Positions 50,038 through 61,400 of a DNA stretch of 64,000 nt are shown piece by piece. The DNA is from Apostichopus japonicus. Taxonomy: Eukaryota; Echinodermata; Holothuroidea; Aspidochirotida; Stichopodidae. The DNA is taken from positions 7,405,501 to 7,469,500 of the forward strand of contig NC_092578.1 of NCBI RefSeq assembly GCF_037975245.1. The letters are read 5' to 3'. A program made the translations under genes and the position numbers. A model generated the notes under the pieces. It ran no database searches, had not been told where the DNA came from, and saw only the letters and a list, made by a program, of their open reading frames with translations. The first letter of the stretch is position 1, and each line of letters opens with the position of its first letter.

Positions 50038-52438
50038 ACAGGTTGTGCGACATTCACAAACGTTGGATTAGCAGCTAATGATACATCTGCATCACCAGAT
50101 TGAGATAAATTGCTTTCGTCCATTTTGTTCGATAGTAGCTATGACTGTGAATCAGGAGCTTGGCCACCCTCTAAGTCAAGGTGGGCAAGGTTGGGGAAAT
50201 TCAATCAAGGAGTAACAATCAGAGAATGGCCAGCTTTATATTATTGTATATAGGCCTACACGCACAGCGTGTATAAATATCTGTATCGGTTTATTTATAC
50301 TGGTGTTCATTTCCGTTGCCAGGAGGGGATATGATTTGAACGTGGGGGAGGGTGTGGGGGGGTGGGGAGGGGGTCCCATTTGAAGTGTCCAAACGATGCT
50401 AATCTTTACATCTATCTTTTTGAATCACATGTACCCCTATCGACACGATCAATCAGTCCTGTCTCTCACCTCCTCTCATGCACTGGTGTATTTATTTCCT
50501 GGCAAGATAACAGTTAGGCATAGTAAGGGTCAGAGGTCATCACAACTTAAAGAGTTGTGCGAGTCCCTGTGGTCTCTTACATCCTGGTAGCAGTAGAGAG
50601 AAGAAGCCTAATAGATCAGAAACCATAATCATCTTCTGTTGTGTCTTATTTTCCAGCATCCTTGAAACATTATATCCTTCCCCTTTGATTTGTTGATGTC
50701 ATAAAGCTGTATTTATGTTGTGCATTATTTAATTCCAGTATTTAGATTGTATATTCTTCTTGTGTATTTGACAGTATCCCAGTGATCTCCATTTTTCTGC
50801 TCTTGGTTTTTTTCTCTCTGTACTTTCATATCATATCTATCTCTACCCCTAGCCTCCATCTCCACATTTTCTTTACTTTCTTCCTCCATCCCTTCATCTG
50901 TCTTTCACGCTTTCTTTCTTGACCTCTTTCCTCCCCTCTGTTTACCCTGTATGTTTTAGTTTGCCAACTCCCCCCCCCCCCCGCATCTCACCCCCAAAAA
51001 AGTTCACAAGGTTGACAAGTCTCCCCATGCTAGTCCCAAGCTATACACCCTTGTTGTGGTGACCGTTCAATATACTTGCGGATCAAATGGAAAGCCCCAC
51101 CCCCCACCCCTTACTTCCCAGTGTCATGAATCGGCAAATGGAAGATTATTCGGAGTTGTTCGTGATGGTTCAATGATCTTATAGTCAGGCATAGGCCTAT
51201 ATGGTTCTCTTTGTCCTTCATTGCCGTCGAAGTTTGAAATGAATTAATCGTGCTAGGAACTTCCGGGCAATGTTTAATTTTCTGTGGCAAGAAAAAAAGC
51301 TTCCCCCCAGTCTCTCCTGGTTGACTATATAGAGCCCGTACGCCTATATGGTCACACAATAGTATAGATAAGTATGATCCATGCAGACATCTAGTATATA
51401 TTTTTTTAAATTCAATCCAATTTCAGTTAAAGTTTCGAGTTGTAATTCGAGTCAGTCGTGATGAGGTGCCCCATGGTGGAGCTGGGTAACCCACCCCAAC
51501 CCCGTTGCCGACTTCTTGGCATTTCGTTGGGAGCCGTTCGGAACAAGAAGCAGGATAGTCAATTCTGGGAGTACAGTACGCTGGAAAGCAATACACTGAC
51601 GTGATTTAGAAAAAAAAAGTTTTTTGCTTTGACGGCCGATGCTCAGCGAGACACTTTTCAATGGAAATAACTATTAGTTTATTGTTCATGTACTTATTCC
51701 CTTTTTGCCAATCCTTTCTAAAGAGGGTGGAGCCGCCCCTTATGGCAACGTATTTTCCTTTCCTTTTCCGTTCAAGTTTCGTTATTTTATAATTCGGGTC
51801 AAAGGGGTGCAAGGACAGGGTTTACGTGCACCGGTTAGGAGGACGGGGTGCAGCTAGGGCAAGTGCTCTGTGATCGCCTATAGGGCCCGTTGCCAGGAGT
51901 CCAAAAATAATTAAATATACATATTTATCTGTATATGGTATATGACATAAAATGCTTTGTCTTTCCCTCCTGATATATAACTAAAATTTATATATAAAAT
52001 ACAATGTAAGCTGTGACTCAGTCTATGTATAATTAATACCTAAATTGGCTGAAATACCAATTGTTCACACATGACGGACTTGACTTTACGTTTGATACCC
52101 AATATAGTTTGTAATCACTTCAGTCAATTTTTTCACTCATTCGCGTTTGTCTTTTTGTGACACCAGTCAGCGTGAATCAGACATAAAGTTCATAACTATT
52201 AGTTTCTTGAGCTGTTTCTTGACTTCGACTGCTCACCATGTAGGCCTAAAAGAGTAAAAGCAGGGAACTGCTAGAGTAGCAGCTCCCTGGTCGAACTATT
52301 ACGCCTGATGCAAAGCTCGACCGTAACCTATACTGTACAGCCCATTAGTTGTGAAAAGTTCTGAACGTAAAACAAAGCACTGAGTTTTGTATCACACAAC
52401 ACACACGAAAACGCGGCGTAATACCGCATACTACTGAC
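50038..52438. other. No gene recognised
   Basis: Contains G-rich 50342-50374, a pyrimidine-rich stretch 50800-50960, a C-run at 50971-50984, and a small hairpin at 52263-52290 (GCAGGGAACTGCT / AGCAGCTCCC). Short frames show no homology I can name. Confidence 0.5.
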
Positions 52439-52466
52439 CAGGGAGTTGTTCCATAACAACTCCCTG
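52439..52466. repeat. Short palindrome, GGGAGTTGTT family
   Basis: CAGGGAGTTGTT and AACAACTCCCTG form a 12-bp perfect stem over CCAT. Same core as at 4437 and 10458. A forward open frame (52446-52760) starts inside it and includes MQEFRQGHRSSNRTRLLLTS, but has no recognised family. Confidence 0.85.
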
Positions 52467-53248
52467 TACTGCCACAGACAAGAAACTATGCAGGAATTTC
52501 GCCAAGGCCACCGTTCAAGTAACCGAACCCGTTTATTGCTTACTAGCCGTAAATACGGGATTGCTGAGAAATTACGAGACAACAGCGACGATCCGATAGA
52601 GGGTAGTATTGATATTATTTTTGAATCGGGTGGTGTGAAGGACAGAATTTACGAGGAAATTACGAGCGATCCCACCTTTAAACAATTTACTGAAAAATGT
52701 CAACTTTTGAGGCAATGTTTTTCTTATGTTGATAGAAACCAACATGAAGAAGAGAGGTAGGAGATAAACTGCACAAGGACAAAGAGAGGATTAATTAGGG
52801 AAGAGGATAGAGAATAAACTATAGAGAAGGACAAAGACAGAAAAGGCAGAAGGACAAAGACAGACTTTTAATCACACAAAAAATAGGTAAAAGACAGATT
52901 TGTTTGCAGAAACAACGTGCCTCTTGTCTGGTATGTGATAATGTGGTGGCCAATTGGCTAAGGCGTCGGACTCGTGATCCAAGGATTGCTGGTTCGATTC
53001 ATGCCTAGTTCATTACGTTGTGTCCTTGGGCAAGATTCTTTATCTCACTTGCCTCTCTCCACCCAGGGGTTAAATGGGTACCTGTGAGGTAACTTGTCAT
53101 TAGGCGCAGTATATAACTGCTGCCGACTGGAGGGATTGTCTCTGGGACAGGTTATCATTGACCAGGGGTAATATAACGTCTGTAAAGCGCTTTGAGACCT
53201 ATCAGGCGCGTATCCAGGGGGGGCGTTGGGGGCGCGCGCCCCCTGGGT

Positions 53249-53395
53249 AAGGAAAAGAGGAGAGAAAAAAAAGAGAAGAAAAAAGGGAAAAAGAGGGAGA
53301 AAAAAGAAAAGGAGGAGAGGAAGGAAGGAAGGAAGGAAGGGAAAAGAAAAAGAAGAAAGAGAGAAAAAGGAGAAAAGGAGGAAGTAGAAGATAAA
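53249..53395. repeat. Polypurine tract
   Basis: About 145 bases of almost only A and G on the plus strand, including (GGAA)n near 53318-53340. Potential triplex-forming H-DNA. The open frame over it (lysine, glutamate, arginine only) is simple sequence, not a protein gene. Confidence 0.9.
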
Positions 53396-53726
53396 CGCCA
53401 AGACCTCGGGAAGAGAAAGAGGAACAGTCATAATTACAGCGCTGATCCCTATTATATACACAGGGTAGCCAGTGACAGATCGAAGATTACAGAGGGGACG
53501 TGCGCCTCACCCCACCCCTTACACCGACAACTCCATTTTTAGCTCATACCAGCATGCTGGTGTGAGCTATTGTTACAGTGCGGCGTCTATCACTCTATCA
53601 CTCTATCACTCTATCCGTCAACAATTGGTAAAACCGCTCCCACTCGCACAGTGTTTGATGGAATTTCATGAAACGTGGACACAAGGACCATTGGGTATAG
53701 GGCCATCAGAGATGGTCCGAAATTTG

Positions 53727-53739
53727 GGGTCAAAGGTCA
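53727..53739 (+). promoter_or_regulatory. DR1-type motif in a repeat
   Basis: GGGTCAAAGGTCA is one base from a perfect DR1. It lies inside the 2.9-kb insertion, so it would be carried by the element. Function unproven. Confidence 0.3.
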
Positions 53740-56170
53740 CATGTGGGCCGTAATGGGCCATTTTGTGGAAATACGCAAAATGCTTCTTCTCCTACAGATT
53801 CCATGGTACAATGTTGAGGGTTTGTCACGATAGTACTATGGAAGTTTTACCTTCAGGGTGTTCATGAATTTGAGATCAAAGATCAACTAGAGGTCTTTTG
53901 TGGCCCGGGCCGCCGCCCTTTATTTTCAAATTGCTCCTGTTCGTACAGTGTATGGCCAGTTATAATGAAACTTGGTCACAACGTTCCTCGTGATGAGAGT
54001 TACCAGGGGTGTTCGGAAAATTGAGGTCAAATGTCATTTAGGGGGTCATCGGGGGGTCATTCTTTGTAATATTTTCAAATATCTCAATCTCCTCAAGATT
54101 TTGATGGATCATATTCAAAGTTGAACTGATGATTGTTGGATTGGGTATGAATTAGGTGATGCCTAATAATTTTTGGTCAAAAGTTAATTAATTACAATTA
54201 ATCCCCATTGTTTAAAAAAATCTGAGCCTTCACCTTTTGCCAAAGCTCCTTTAATTTGTCTCCAAGTCTCTGCAGTGTTTGTTTACATTTGTGGTTAAGC
54301 TCTGCAGAGGCTGTTAGTGGAATTAAAGCAGGACTGGGAGTTGTTATTAACTGTCGAACTGTAAGCATGAGAGCCCTATAGCCAATCAGCACTTACCGAT
54401 TCTTAGAAGTCTTTGAGCCTGAGGTATTGTAGGCAGCCAGCCAAAATTTTGGCAAGGAGTGCTTCAGGTCTGCTCAGGTAGAGGGGAGAAAGTTTAATAG
54501 GGTAGGTCAGTGGTATTGTTTGAGAGAGTGGGTAAAATAGGATTTAAAGGGGGAAAATAGGAATTATAGCCAGTGGTGTGGCCAGTATTCTGCTAACGGA
54601 GGGGGGAGGGGGTATCCCTCATGGGCCCAAAATTGGTGGAATCTGAAAAATGGCCTGAAATTTGGTGGGCCATAAAGTTTTGTGGGCCCTACATTTTTAA
54701 GCTCGAAAAGGTATGAGCTTCTGCACCATTGGTGCTCTAGTTGACGTTTCCATTTTTCCTCTCTCACTAATGTATCTATATATATATACTATATATGGTC
54801 TAGCATAACGCGTGTGTGTGTGTATGGACGCCTTGAACAATTGTTCAATTGTGCAATGGAACCAACTGTGGCTGGTCTTGAACTCGACCGAGTCGTCGGG
54901 GAACATGACGCATTTCGGGAAGGGGCGACCGCCCCCCCCCCCCCGAGCAAATTTTCTCTATGATATCGCTAGTAATTTAAAAATAGACAATGCTTAGATG
55001 CAACTTACAAGGCCTGGGAAGTGTCATTTCCAGCGATCTGGGAGGCATTTTCGGCCAAAATTTTCTTGTACGCTTCGCGCGTTCAACATGTTAATGTCAA
55101 TATCATATAAGCAAGCATAGGTCATTACATCGCATGGCATCGTGTACCGTACGGTCCGTGAAAGTTGCGCAGTCATCCGCTGGATGCTAATGTAAACAAC
55201 GAAATGTCTTATGTAGATGGAGAAAAAGCATACAGGTCCAATTATGTCAAAACTCTCTTTTACAGTAGTAATGGCGAATTAGTCTGCCAAGCTTAGAACT
55301 TTATTTTAATTACCAAGGAGATCATTTTTAAACTATTCATTTATTCTCAGCATATTGCCCGAATTTTCAGGGGAACAAGTTTGGTTGGGGGGGGGGGGGA
55401 GGGGCTGCAGCCCCCGCCTCCTACGCCTATGTGTGTAGTGTTCGGTTTCGAAATATCTGATATCGGAAATATCTGCTATTTTTCATTTCCTTCAACGAAG
55501 TTTTATAATTGCCGTTATAAGAGGTTGTAATATTTCTACACCAATAAATTAACTGTGTCTGAATTTTCGAAAACTTCCTAACCAACATTCTTCATCATAC
55601 TTCCCTCTACTCGTAGCAATTTTGACCTGTCTGTTAGGGGATGAAGGAGGTTTTTCTATATTGGTTGTCCATAGATTGAATTTTGTGCAACATTATGTAT
55701 ATGTTTTGAAGTGATTTTCTTCACGAGAAATGTGAATTTTCAAATTCTGAACAAATAATGGGCTTTAAACTTTGAAAAGTGGGGCTTTCGGATATTGTGG
55801 GCCGTGACGTAGAATCACCTACAAAAGCAATGATCCACAGGACATGCAATGAGGTCGAACATGATGTGTGACTGGTTACAATCTTCAAAAAGGTTATGGA
55901 TGAAAAAAAAAATATTGGGAAATACTTGGTTCTCAGGCAAAAGTGTACATCTGGTTGGTCATTTTCAAGCCCGAGAAGTGCCATTTCCGGTGATCTAGGG
56001 GGTATCAAAACCTGAAATTTTCTTGTACGCTCCGCGCCAACCGATGGTGGCGCTCCGCTTAGATAGTAATTCGCGCCCCCCGGGTTAGAAAATCCTGGAT
56101 ACGCCCCTGCCTATCGCTGGTGTAAAGCGTTATATAAAAATGAAATATTATTATTAAATATTATTATCCC

Positions 56171-57240
56171 TGAATAGAGTAAATCTGTATAATCAAACTA
56201 AACAACAATATACAGCGAAGAAATTTCGGGACAGCCGTGACCGTTGATATCGTCACGAAGATTTCCAGTTCGTTCTGGAGAAAGATCGGAACTAATTCGT
56301 GGAGTATGTGTACAATAACTTGTGACTGATAAATCGTATAATTAAATTGTTTCATTGACTTTTATACATACTAAATTCAACGTTTCCAACCTCCATATAC
56401 AGAGCATATATAGACATAGATGGAAGTTTTCAACTGACATTTCCTGACCACTACTAGCTGATTGCTTTGACTATTGTGGCATTTGCAAATTTACCAGTTT
56501 TTCAAATGCCTTAAATCATCTTCATTTCTGATATTTCGCCACGAAATAGTGGCGCAACCACATTTTTCTATAGGGGATGGGTTGGGGGGAGGAGGCCGTT
56601 TAATCTTTGCCTAGTAAGTTTGTTATAAATATGAGGAACTAGCCTCATTGTCATCTTTGTGCAATGGACTAAGTAGTCTAGCCAGCCTTACAATAAATTG
56701 AAAGTTGTTAGCCCATAGCTATGTCCGGCAGGCGGGCAAAGCCAAATTGTTGTCCCTGTTTTAAGAGTTATAAAGTTAAGGTTTAATTAACGCCTATATT
56801 GATGACCTTTACAATTTTTTTTGTAGTGGACAAGGAAATGTGTAATGCCAGAGGAGTAGTAAAAATGTGGAGGTATATCCTGTCCCCTTTAAGAAAAAAT
56901 GGAGGCTGCTTGTGGATGCAAAATGGTGCTATGTTTGGACACTTTTTGAAACAATGTTGCAGAATTTCGACTGTATGTTGTGGCGAAATTTGTATCGGCC
57001 CGTTTAAAGTCGTTGGAAGTATACGGGGTTGTTCCGTTGCTCTAGCCTCAGTTTCGATTTTGAGTTTGTCCAAGTTTCGTCCCCTTAAATGTATGTGTGT
57101 ATGTGGAGGGAGAAAGAGATCCCCCTCCCCTACCACCCAAATTCTGTGTACGCGGCTGCCTATGTGACATTTTAACATAAGAAACGATCCACTTATTAAA
57201 CATGTTATGTATTATTTTACCTTATTCCGTTCGGCCTGGC
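56171..57240. other. No gene recognised
   Basis: Frames at 56783-57178 (minus) and 56799-57167 (plus) overlap each other and lack homology or splice context. Nothing else seen. Confidence 0.5.
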
Positions 57241-57249
57241 CCGATTGTA

Positions 57250-57520
57250 CTTGTAAACACCATATTTCAAGAAAGGAAGTTTGAATCAATCTCATATTTG
57301 GTAAGTAGGTGTAACACATTGACTATAGAAGAAGAAACGTTTTTTTGTGTGTGAGGAGGTCAAATGTCATTTGGGGCCACCCTAGGGTTAAATTGTGAAA
57401 ACCTTGTAAACACGATATCTCAAGAAGGGAAGCTTGGACCAATCTCATATTTATTATGCAGTTGTGACACGTTCAGTACAAGAAGCCTATTGTTTTTTGT
57501 GTAGGTCAAAGGTCATGTCC
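57250..57520. repeat. ~154-bp degenerate duplication with GGTCAAAGGTCA word
   Basis: TTGTAAACACCATATTTCAA at 57252 and TTGTAAACACGATATCTCAA at about 57404 begin two related units, each with a GGAAG..TGAATCAATCTCATATTT- or TTGGACCAATCTCATATTT-like stretch and a GAGGTCAAATGTCAT or AGGTCAAAGGTCAT word about 100 bases on. Old repeat of unknown class. Confidence 0.65.
57503..57515 (+). promoter_or_regulatory. DR1-type motif in a repeat
   Basis: AGGTCAAAGGTCA is a perfect direct repeat with one-base spacing, inside the 57.25-57.52-kb repeat and about 930 bases upstream of the MRH-like start codon. Sequence match only. Confidence 0.35.
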
Positions 57521-57880
57521 GATAAACCCAATAATAGTCTGAAGCAGAGCTGTAAAAAATGACACTTAACTGATCCACAAAATGCATTCCTTCTTACTAC
57601 ATATAATAGAGCTAGGAACTTAAAGGTATATATACAGTATTAAGTATAATGTGAGGATACACTTATCAACACTTTAAAATATTTGCCGAGGCCTGAGAAG
57701 AAGCATGTTGTCTTTGGTAGAGATCAATCTATATGCTGAATACAAGAAAAGCTTTTATCTCGGTTATCCGCTGCCAATGTGAATATTGTTTGTCATATCT
57801 CACTGCTTTTTACTGGACTTCTTTAAAGTATGTTGTTCATGCTGGCTATACGCTACAACCTCGTGTTTCACATTCATATG

Positions 57881-58130
57881 GAGTGTTAGCTCAGCCGGTG
57901 CCTTTCAATCATAAGGTCCCCGGTTCGAGTCACTCCCATCGATTAATGTATGTAGTCCAGTTACAGAGTTGTTGACAATTAACAATTCATAATCATGGAC
58001 GTTAAATATGAATGTAAGAGACTGACTTCGGTCAGGTTGCGGCTTTGATAAGCCAATGAGGCTTCTTCGTGAGTTCCTGCTTGCAGGAGGATCTAGTAAT
58101 ATACATATAAGCATATTAGCTTTCATGTAG
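57881..58130 (+). repeat. tRNA-derived SINE, degenerate head
   Basis: GAGTGTTAGCTCAGCCGGTG and GGTTCGAGTCACTCC (57922-57936) act as A and B boxes, and GGAGTG/CACTCC could pair as an acceptor stem, but the unit is about 57 bases and lacks half of the D-stem, so it is not a working tRNA. The body to about 58130 is non-coding. It lies upstream of the MRH-like gene. Confidence 0.7.
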
Positions 58131-58450
58131 CATCATCGAAACCACACTGCCGTTTTGCTGTCTTGTGAAATTTGTCACCGTCTCTCGGAATCACATGACA
58201 ATGACTGGTCAGGCACCTGACCAGACCTACAGTCTGTAGCCTAACCAAAGTCTAACGTAAGTATTTTGCTAGACCTTGCATTAGGACTACTCAATGGATT
58301 AGATCTAACCTACTACTCGGCCTATTCGTACATAGTGGTGTGACTGTGAGAAGGAAACTATAATTTAGTTGTCTATTTTTCACAGCGAGCTTGCATTAGC
58401 CGGAAACAAGGAAAAAGAAGTTCAGCAGAATTATTCAATCAAGCCTCAAA

Positions 58451-61400
58451 ATGATCACCAGAGTAACTTTCTTCCTAATTTTCAGTAGTTTGCAGTTCGA
58501 ATTCGGACTCGCAGACGAATGCAAATGGGACAGCAGCTGCCTATGTAAATTTACTAACGGAAGCGTAATTGATCTGAAACCAATTAATACGGAATACAGG
58601 GACGGAAAGGAGTGGATGTAGGTCCAAATGAGATAATTATAATCACTTCTCTATTTTTTTTCCAGAATTGGGAAAAATTTAATTAGTAAAGTAGTAATGC
58701 GCAAAGGCAACTAACGTTAGCCTACTGTATATATATTATTATAAACAGGCTGTAGGCTAGGTCTACTAGTATAGTCAGTAGTGCGAAGTTCGGCATACTG
58801 CGAAGTTCGGACACCCTAAGAAATACACGATTTTACCATGACAACTTACAGGAAGAGCCAAATTTTACCAAAAATTACGAAGCTACAGTTATTTTCTCTC
58901 CAAAATGGCCCGTGTGGAAGAAATTACTTACATATTAGTCAATAAAATGACGGAGATCTATGAAGTCTGTTATAATTACTGAAAAAGCAACCGCCACCAA
59001 TTTTATCACCAGCGCCACACTGTTGGTTGCGTGTCCGAACTTCGCAATACTCTAGCAAAGAAATACCAGTTCCACAATCACGAAGAATCTTCTTAGAATA
59101 CAACGTGAAAACAGTTTGCAGGAAAGAAAGTTTGGCCGTGTATCGTACTATAACACAATTCTCCCACCACATGAAGTATATTTTCCGGTGATTTATACCA
59201 GAAGATTTAGTTTTGGGGTGTTTTAAGGCTTAGGTGTCCGAACTTCGAAGTGACCATGCTACTAGTAGCATGGTGGGCTCATAATTGACGCACTTAAGGA
59301 TTTCATCAACGATATCTATCAAGGAAAAATCCAAATCACTCGACTGTATGTGTTTTTCATATTCAGTTCCTCAGAAATGTTATGATCTCAAAATATTTAA
59401 GGTTGTGTGCTTATGCACCTTACAATTGAGCAGAATTTGACCACAAAATGTCTGCCATGTCAAGTTCTTTCATACACCTAAATTGACACATTCGTTGTAA
59501 AGCTAACTGTAGTGTAGGCCTTAGTATACATCCATTGACTTTAGATGCTGTTTGCTATGCTCTGAGCCTCTAAGCTCAGAGTGGTCAGGTTCCAGAGAGC
59601 AGTGTAATCATATTGAGGTAATGTTGGTTATTTTTAGGGAGTAAGATTTCCAAATGACCAAAAAATGTTCAAAACTGGTGGGAGGGTGTTAAAAGCTTAA
59701 AAAATACCACAATTTGGTCAGCAAATAGCTGAAATGGATTCAAACTCATAAAATATGTCATTCTGCTTGACTGCAAAAAGTTTAGGTGGCCTACTGTATC
59801 ATTGCTAGTAATAATTGAAGGTGCGTCAATTACGGGGGTGCGTCAATTATGAAGCCTTTACTATATAGTAAAGGCTTCATAATTAAAGCACCTTCGTAAT
59901 TGTCAGGCACAGTCACATATTTCATGAGTTTGAATCTATTTTCAGGTATATCTATGCTGATCCAAATTGTGGTTTTCTATAATCTTTTAACAATCTCCCC
60001 CAGTTTTGCACGTGTTTTGGCATTTGGAAATCTGGTTCCAGTGCCATTCTGCTATAGTTACATAACGCCATGTACCTTTCCGCCATAGGTTTCGAACCTT
60101 TCCGCCATGGCGGAAAAGTTCGAAACCTATGGCGACAGGTACATTTTAGGAATTGATGTTACACATGAATGTATCAGGAAACTTTCTTTGATTCACGTAG
60201 AGTATAGGTACACCATCTTCAAATGTGACAGTTTGCTAGATAGACTGACTTGTACTAGTTAAGACAAGATTGGGGAATAGATACACATTCTGTAATGTAC
60301 ATGTTGATTGAATAGTTTCAATTGTAAGTTCGTAAGAGGCGATACACTGTTTCCAAGTATATAATAGTTGATTCAATAAATCAAATTAATTTAGATTGAT
60401 TGTTTTTTTAAAAGACCGATTCTGGTTTTCGTTTTAAAATGACTCATTTTGTGGGTCTAGGTTGTGTGAAACGAAGCAGTATATTCAGTGCATATAGGCC
60501 TACAGTGTACCCACAATAATGTGCTCTTTCCGACATACAGAAAGTGCTTTATTGGGGAAACATGGCAGAAGCAGGTCACTTTGCCCAACCACCATTTCGC
60601 CCAACTGCCATGACCAACCTTACCATTTCGCCCAACCTTGTTGATCATTTCGCCCAACCAGCATAGTCATTTCGCCCAACCTTGCTGGTTATTTCGACCA
60701 ACATTGCTTAAATATTATACTTCAATATAATGGAGGAGGATACTTCTATGTGTTTGGTCAATTTAATAAGGAAACGTTCATGGTTGTTAACGTTACGGGA
60801 TAGGAACTTGAAGTCTGTAGGATGGATCAGTGTTTAGGGGTTAGGTTTGATAGGCTTTTATGGAGACTGCTTCCCCCCTTTGTTTGTATAACATTAGATT
60901 AACACTATGTTGAACTAGATTAACACCTAACTGCTGTGAAAAATACCCTTAATTAATGCCTCGCTGACTTGATAAACGATCCCATTATACCCGAAATAAC
61001 TGCTCAGACTCTGATCGATATCGAACGGACATCACTTTATTTACCTACCACAAAGTAATTATAACCCAAAATAAATCAAATCGAACTAGTGAAATAGAAT
61101 ATGTGATATTATTTGGACTGAATATGAGTAAAGAAATGGTTGGTCGAAATGACCAACAAGGTTGGGCGAAATGACCATGCTGGTTGGGAGAAATGACCAT
61201 GCTGGTTGGGTGAAACAACCATGTTAGTTGGGCGAAATGGCAGTTGGGCAAAATGGTTGTTGCGGGTAGTGACCAGAAAGCAACATGGTGGATGGCACTT
61301 TTTCTATGGCAGAAAGAGCACATTTTCTATGACCTAATGTACAGATGGCAGAATGACACGGCCCCAGAAATCTTACTCCCAAAAAATAACCAAAATTGAC

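Larger units (their letters stand above)
53203..56109. mobile_element. 2.9-kb insertion with CAGGNGCGTATCCAGG ends
   Basis: Left end CAGGCGCGTATCCAGG and right end CCTGGATACGCCCCTG are inverted repeats with one mismatch. The host SINE is duplicated for CCTAT (or CCTATC, depending on the boundary), shorter than the 8 bp of the hAT elements here, so the transposase class is open. The right side has the GC-rich module TTGTACGCTCCGCGCCAACC...CGCTCCGCTTAGATAGT (56022-56067), with a partial copy at 55066-55085. No transposase frame. Several other repeats, including G-runs at 54910-54945 and 55387-55402, suggest further nested insertions. Confidence 0.85.
52942..56170 (+). repeat. tRNA-derived SINE split by a 2.9-kb insertion
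   Basis: The head (GTGGTGGCCAATTGGCTAAGG, B box GGTTCGATTC at 52991) and body run to 53202 (CTGTAAAGCGCTTTGAGACC). The tail resumes at 56110 (CTATCGCTGGTGTAAAGCG, then TTATATAAAAATG and (ATT)n to about 56168). Its tail resembles that of the LINE fragment at 20227-20470, as expected when a SINE borrows a LINE's 3' end for retrotransposition. Confidence 0.85.

Noticed and set aside
53192-53542. Lysine/glutamate-rich plus-strand protein
   Set aside because: It is the translation of a polypurine tract inside a transposon.
57881-57940. A functional tRNA gene
   Set aside because: About 57 bases long, D-stem incomplete, followed by a SINE-like body.
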